In this document: piece by piece, positions 12,623 to 14,600 of the stretch
Layout of the letters: each line of letters starts with the position of its first letter
How positions within the stretch are numbered: the stretch's first letter is position 1
From: JBEKOF01 sp049513975
GTDB lineage: Bacteria > Verrucomicrobiota > Verrucomicrobiia > Limisphaerales > Palsa-1400
DNA: 14,600 nucleotides
Direction: 5' to 3'
Assembly (NCBI GenBank): GCA_049513975.1
Contig: JBEKVM010000176.1
Span: 1-14,600 of the forward strand
Notes under the pieces: model-generated
The model's input: the letters and a program-made list of their open reading frames with translations, nothing else
Told to the model about the DNA's origin: nothing
Database searches by the model: none
Position numbers and translations under genes: made by a program

Positions 12623-14398
12623 TCAGCCCTTTTCGTTGAGCATCTTCTTGGCCTCTTTTAAGTCAATTTTAGCCTTATGCCCATGCTTCGCCAGCAAATT
12701 GAGCAGGTTCGCGCCATTCAACAGAACGAGCGGTTTTCCTTTCGCAAATGAATAAGAATCCGGCCCATAGTCTGAAGTTGTCACTAATATTCCCTTGCTG
12801 GCGCCCTCGTTAAGAACTGTGCCGTACAGGTCTCGCACGGCGGAAACGCCGACCGTATTGGTATAGCGTTTTGCTTGAATCACCGTTTTTCCCCCACGAA
12901 TCACGTCAGGGTCAAATGCGACTGCGTCAACGCCCCCGTCACGGCTGGCCTGCGTGATCTTCACTTCCCCGCCAGCTTGCTTGAATTCCTTTTCGAACAA
13001 CTCCCGAATCAATTGCTCGAATTCTTCCCAGTCCATCGCCGCAAGGTTGATTCCGTCGTTGAGATAATCTGCCACTTCATGCGACGCAATGAACCGTCTG
13101 TCTTCCCGGCTAATCGTCAGAACAGGTGCAATGGGAGTCAAGCTGTGGAGTTTCGAGCTCCCAACGCCCTTCAGCGCCTTGAAGCAAACCTTCGGATCGA
13201 CATTCTGTAAATTAATTGCTTGGAATTCCTCCTTTTTAACCTGTACCGACAATATGCAGGCGTTGACCTCCTTTCCAGTAGCTTTATCCAACGACCTGAC
13301 CCAGCCATTGAACGAGATCGCAGCAAGGGCATTAGTGGTATCCGCTGAGAATAATTCGTGCAACGAACGGAGACAAATCTGGTAGAGGGCTTCATCGTAA
13401 AGCCTGCTTAACTCGACCTCAGAAAGAAATGTCTCCGTGAAGTCGTCTTTTGATTTGACATACTTTACCTCTTTCAGGGTTGGGAGACAATCAGGAGGGG
13501 GGAGAGCGTAATCTACGATAAGAATTCTTGTCTCTGGGTTGTATTCGTGGTCAAAGTCCGGTGAAAAACGATCTGGATAATTGGAATTCGCGAGAACCAT
13601 TTCGCAGTAATCCTCGACCCCGTCGACTCTCAGGGTTTCGTATCTCGCCCTAAGATCATCGATTGTGGCGTCCTTTGTAGCGAGTTCATTCTGATACTCT
13701 TGCGCTTCGAGGTTCCACTTGTCTACCTCTTTGACGTTTTTGGCATATAACTGGTCGTTTTGAAGGCGAATTTCTCTAACAGAAGCGTCCCACCGCGCGT
13801 CGACCTGCCGAACTGCTTCTTCCCAAGCGTTGTGGTCGGAAATATAAAGTCCCTTTAGTCTGCGCGTCTTTTCCTCCGCGCGCGATTTGACGAGCTTATC
13901 GAGCACCCCAAAATCAGGCTGATACCTCAAATCCGATGGGTGGGGTTCGCGCGGATAGTGGAAAGTGCTTTGGCTGTCGCGCGCGGCAGCCTCTTCTAAC
14001 AAAGGTTGGTCATGCGACAAGGCAGCTTGCGGTTTGGGTGGAAAAGTCAAATACTTTGGTGAGATCGGCATCGCTTTTGCAAAAGGGCGATGTTTCTTAA
14101 GTTTCACCCAATCCATGATGCATGGCGAGCCAAGCGCAACAGAAAGAAGCGACCTCACCGCCTCGACTGCCTCCCGCGCCTCCTTCGTTCGTTCCTCCGC
14201 TTCCAACAGCTTGTCCTTCCGAGCGTCTATGGCGTTCTGCTTCGTCTGCTGGGCGCTCACCACCGCATCCCATTTGGCTTCCCATTCGGCCACTTGCGCC
14301 TGCGCCTTCGCCAAAACAATACCTTCATCCGTGCCGGAGATCACACGCTGTTTACCCAACCCCTTGTGGCTGACGGTATAAGTATATCGGTACGCCAT
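12623..14398 (-). CDS. Coiled-coil protein with C-terminal Mrr-type restriction endonuclease domain
   Basis: A 591-residue protein from the ATG at 14396-14398 (MAYRYTYTVSHKGLG); the frame stays open to a GTG at 14488, and an ATG at 14428 is also possible. An N-terminal charged coiled coil (about 25-95, AKAQAQVAEWEAKWD and EAEERTKEAREAVEAV) is followed by a second helical stretch (about 170-265). A middle domain (about 285-450) contains AISFNGWVRSLDKATGKEV and SVQVKKEEF; I do not recognise it. The Mrr-cat domain fills the last 137 residues: FEQLIRELFE, SRDGGVDAVAFDP with the catalytic Asp (491), and VIQAKRY with the Q-x-K pair (508, 510), then ILVTTSDYG. Mrr nucleases cut foreign or modified DNA. 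No methyltransferase adjoins it, so a type IV-like or stand-alone defence role is inferred. Base use looks less GC-rich than in aceE. Confidence 0.85.
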   Translation of the reverse strand: MAYRYTYTVSHKGLGKQRVISGTDEGIVLAKAQAQVAEWEAKWDAVVSAQQTKQNAIDARKDKLLEAEERTKEAREAVEAVRSLLSVALGSPCIMDWVKLKKHRPFAKAMPISPKYLTFPPKPQAALSHDQPLLEEAAARDSQSTFHYPREPHPSDLRYQPDFGVLDKLVKSRAEEKTRRLKGLYISDHNAWEEAVRQVDARWDASVREIRLQNDQLYAKNVKEVDKWNLEAQEYQNELATKDATIDDLRARYETLRVDGVEDYCEMVLANSNYPDRFSPDFDHEYNPETRILIVDYALPPPDCLPTLKEVKYVKSKDDFTETFLSEVELSRLYDEALYQICLRSLHELFSADTTNALAAISFNGWVRSLDKATGKEVNACILSVQVKKEEFQAINLQNVDPKVCFKALKGVGSSKLHSLTPIAPVLTISREDRRFIASHEVADYLNDGINLAAMDWEEFEQLIRELFEKEFKQAGGEVKITQASRDGGVDAVAFDPDVIRGGKTVIQAKRYTNTVGVSAVRDLYGTVLNEGASKGILVTTSDYGPDSYSFAKGKPLVLLNGANLLNLLAKHGHKAKIDLKEAKKMLNEKG

Positions 14399-14503
14399 AA
14401 TTCGTTCGTGAGTATCAGGAAATACCATTATCTGCCACGGATGAGCCTCGCAAGCATATTCGTAACCGTCCGGTCCACCCGGGCGCACGACAGAATTCTT
14501 CGG

Positions 14504-14599
14504 TTAGGCTGCCAGCTTTAGGCAATCATTGCTGGCAGCGCGGCTGTTGAGGCGCTCTTTCCAGAACGGGTCGAGGCGGCGGCTGGAGTGGATACAGCG
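14504..14599 (-). CDS. C-terminal end of an unidentified gene, partial at the window edge
   Basis: The minus frame ending at TAA (14504-14506) reads 31 residues, CIHSSRRLDPFWKERLNSRA near its start and ending NDCLKLAA. Its Arg/Trp/Leu composition looks like genuine coding, while another minus frame stops and is Pro-rich. The 5' part lies beyond the window. I cannot name a family; a transposase or recombinase tail is possible but unproven. It precedes the Mrr gene in the same direction. Confidence 0.45.
   Translation of the reverse strand, partial: RCIHSSRRLDPFWKERLNSRAASNDCLKLAA
14508..14539. terminator. 9-bp perfect hairpin over the end of the right-edge gene
   Basis: Arms GCTGCCAGC (14508-14516) and GCTGGCAGC (14531-14539) enclose 14 nt. 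It covers the last codons of the partial gene and stops just before its TAA. No T-run follows on the minus strand, so it may instead be an element end or attenuator. Confidence 0.4.
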
Positions 14600-14600
14600 C

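Noticed and set aside
14399..14488. Extension of the Mrr protein to a GTG at 14488
   Set aside because: No ribosome site and no recognisable residues. A possible -10 (GATAAT) lies within it. It is not excluded, so the earlier ATG at 14428 remains an alternative.

Overview
The window looks like a chromosomal piece of a fairly GC-rich bacterium, most likely Verrucomicrobiota of the Pedosphaera/Limisphaera type. This is inference from three things: an exported Asn/Thr-rich fibronectin-III protein with the 'QSTTN...W...FYQV' style common in that group, near-absence of Shine-Dalgarno sites, and intergenic DNA built from short tandem words. No taxonomic marker such as rRNA is present.

Region 1 (1-2744, all minus strand) is an accessory block. 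In transcription order it holds a RelE/HigB-type toxin, an XRE/HigA-type antitoxin, a PD-(D/E)XK-like restriction endonuclease, a phage-type N6-adenine methyltransferase (ATGA overlap with the endonuclease), and the first 39 codons of a second, identical copy of the antitoxin gene that runs off the left edge. The restriction-modification (RM) pair therefore sits between two copies of the antitoxin gene start. A perfect direct repeat of at least 122 bp (1-122 = 2269-2390) flanks it, and a further 16-bp copy of the repeat edge lies at 2391-2406. This looks like a recent insertion of an RM cassette with long target duplication that kept the toxin-antitoxin operon intact.

Region 2 (2915-4716, plus) is a molybdenum-cofactor maturation pair, xdhC and mocA-like, overlapping by GTGA, with no molybdoenzyme gene in view. 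Region 3 (4789-7545, plus) has a secreted FN3 protein, a CHASE3-PAS membrane sensor with no kinase domain, and a stand-alone CheY-like receiver. The last two are separated by a 66-bp array of six 11-bp units. Region 4 (7600-11348, minus) has aceE (pyruvate dehydrogenase E1, homodimeric type) followed by a Gfo/Idh/MocA oxidoreductase, convergent with region 3 across a nested hairpin.

Region 5 (11349-12622) is about 1.27 kb without a credible gene. It is a mosaic of 7-10 bp tandem words, two copies of an imperfect inverted repeat, and a telomere-like G-quadruplex motif. Region 6 (12623-14488, minus) is a coiled-coil protein ending in an Mrr-type nuclease domain, a likely defence gene. The C-terminal 31 codons of an unidentified gene follow at the right edge.

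Defence-type genes thus bracket a core of housekeeping genes. The RM/TA block and the Mrr gene look lower in GC than the xdhC-aceE core, which suggests transfer, but I could not compute this.
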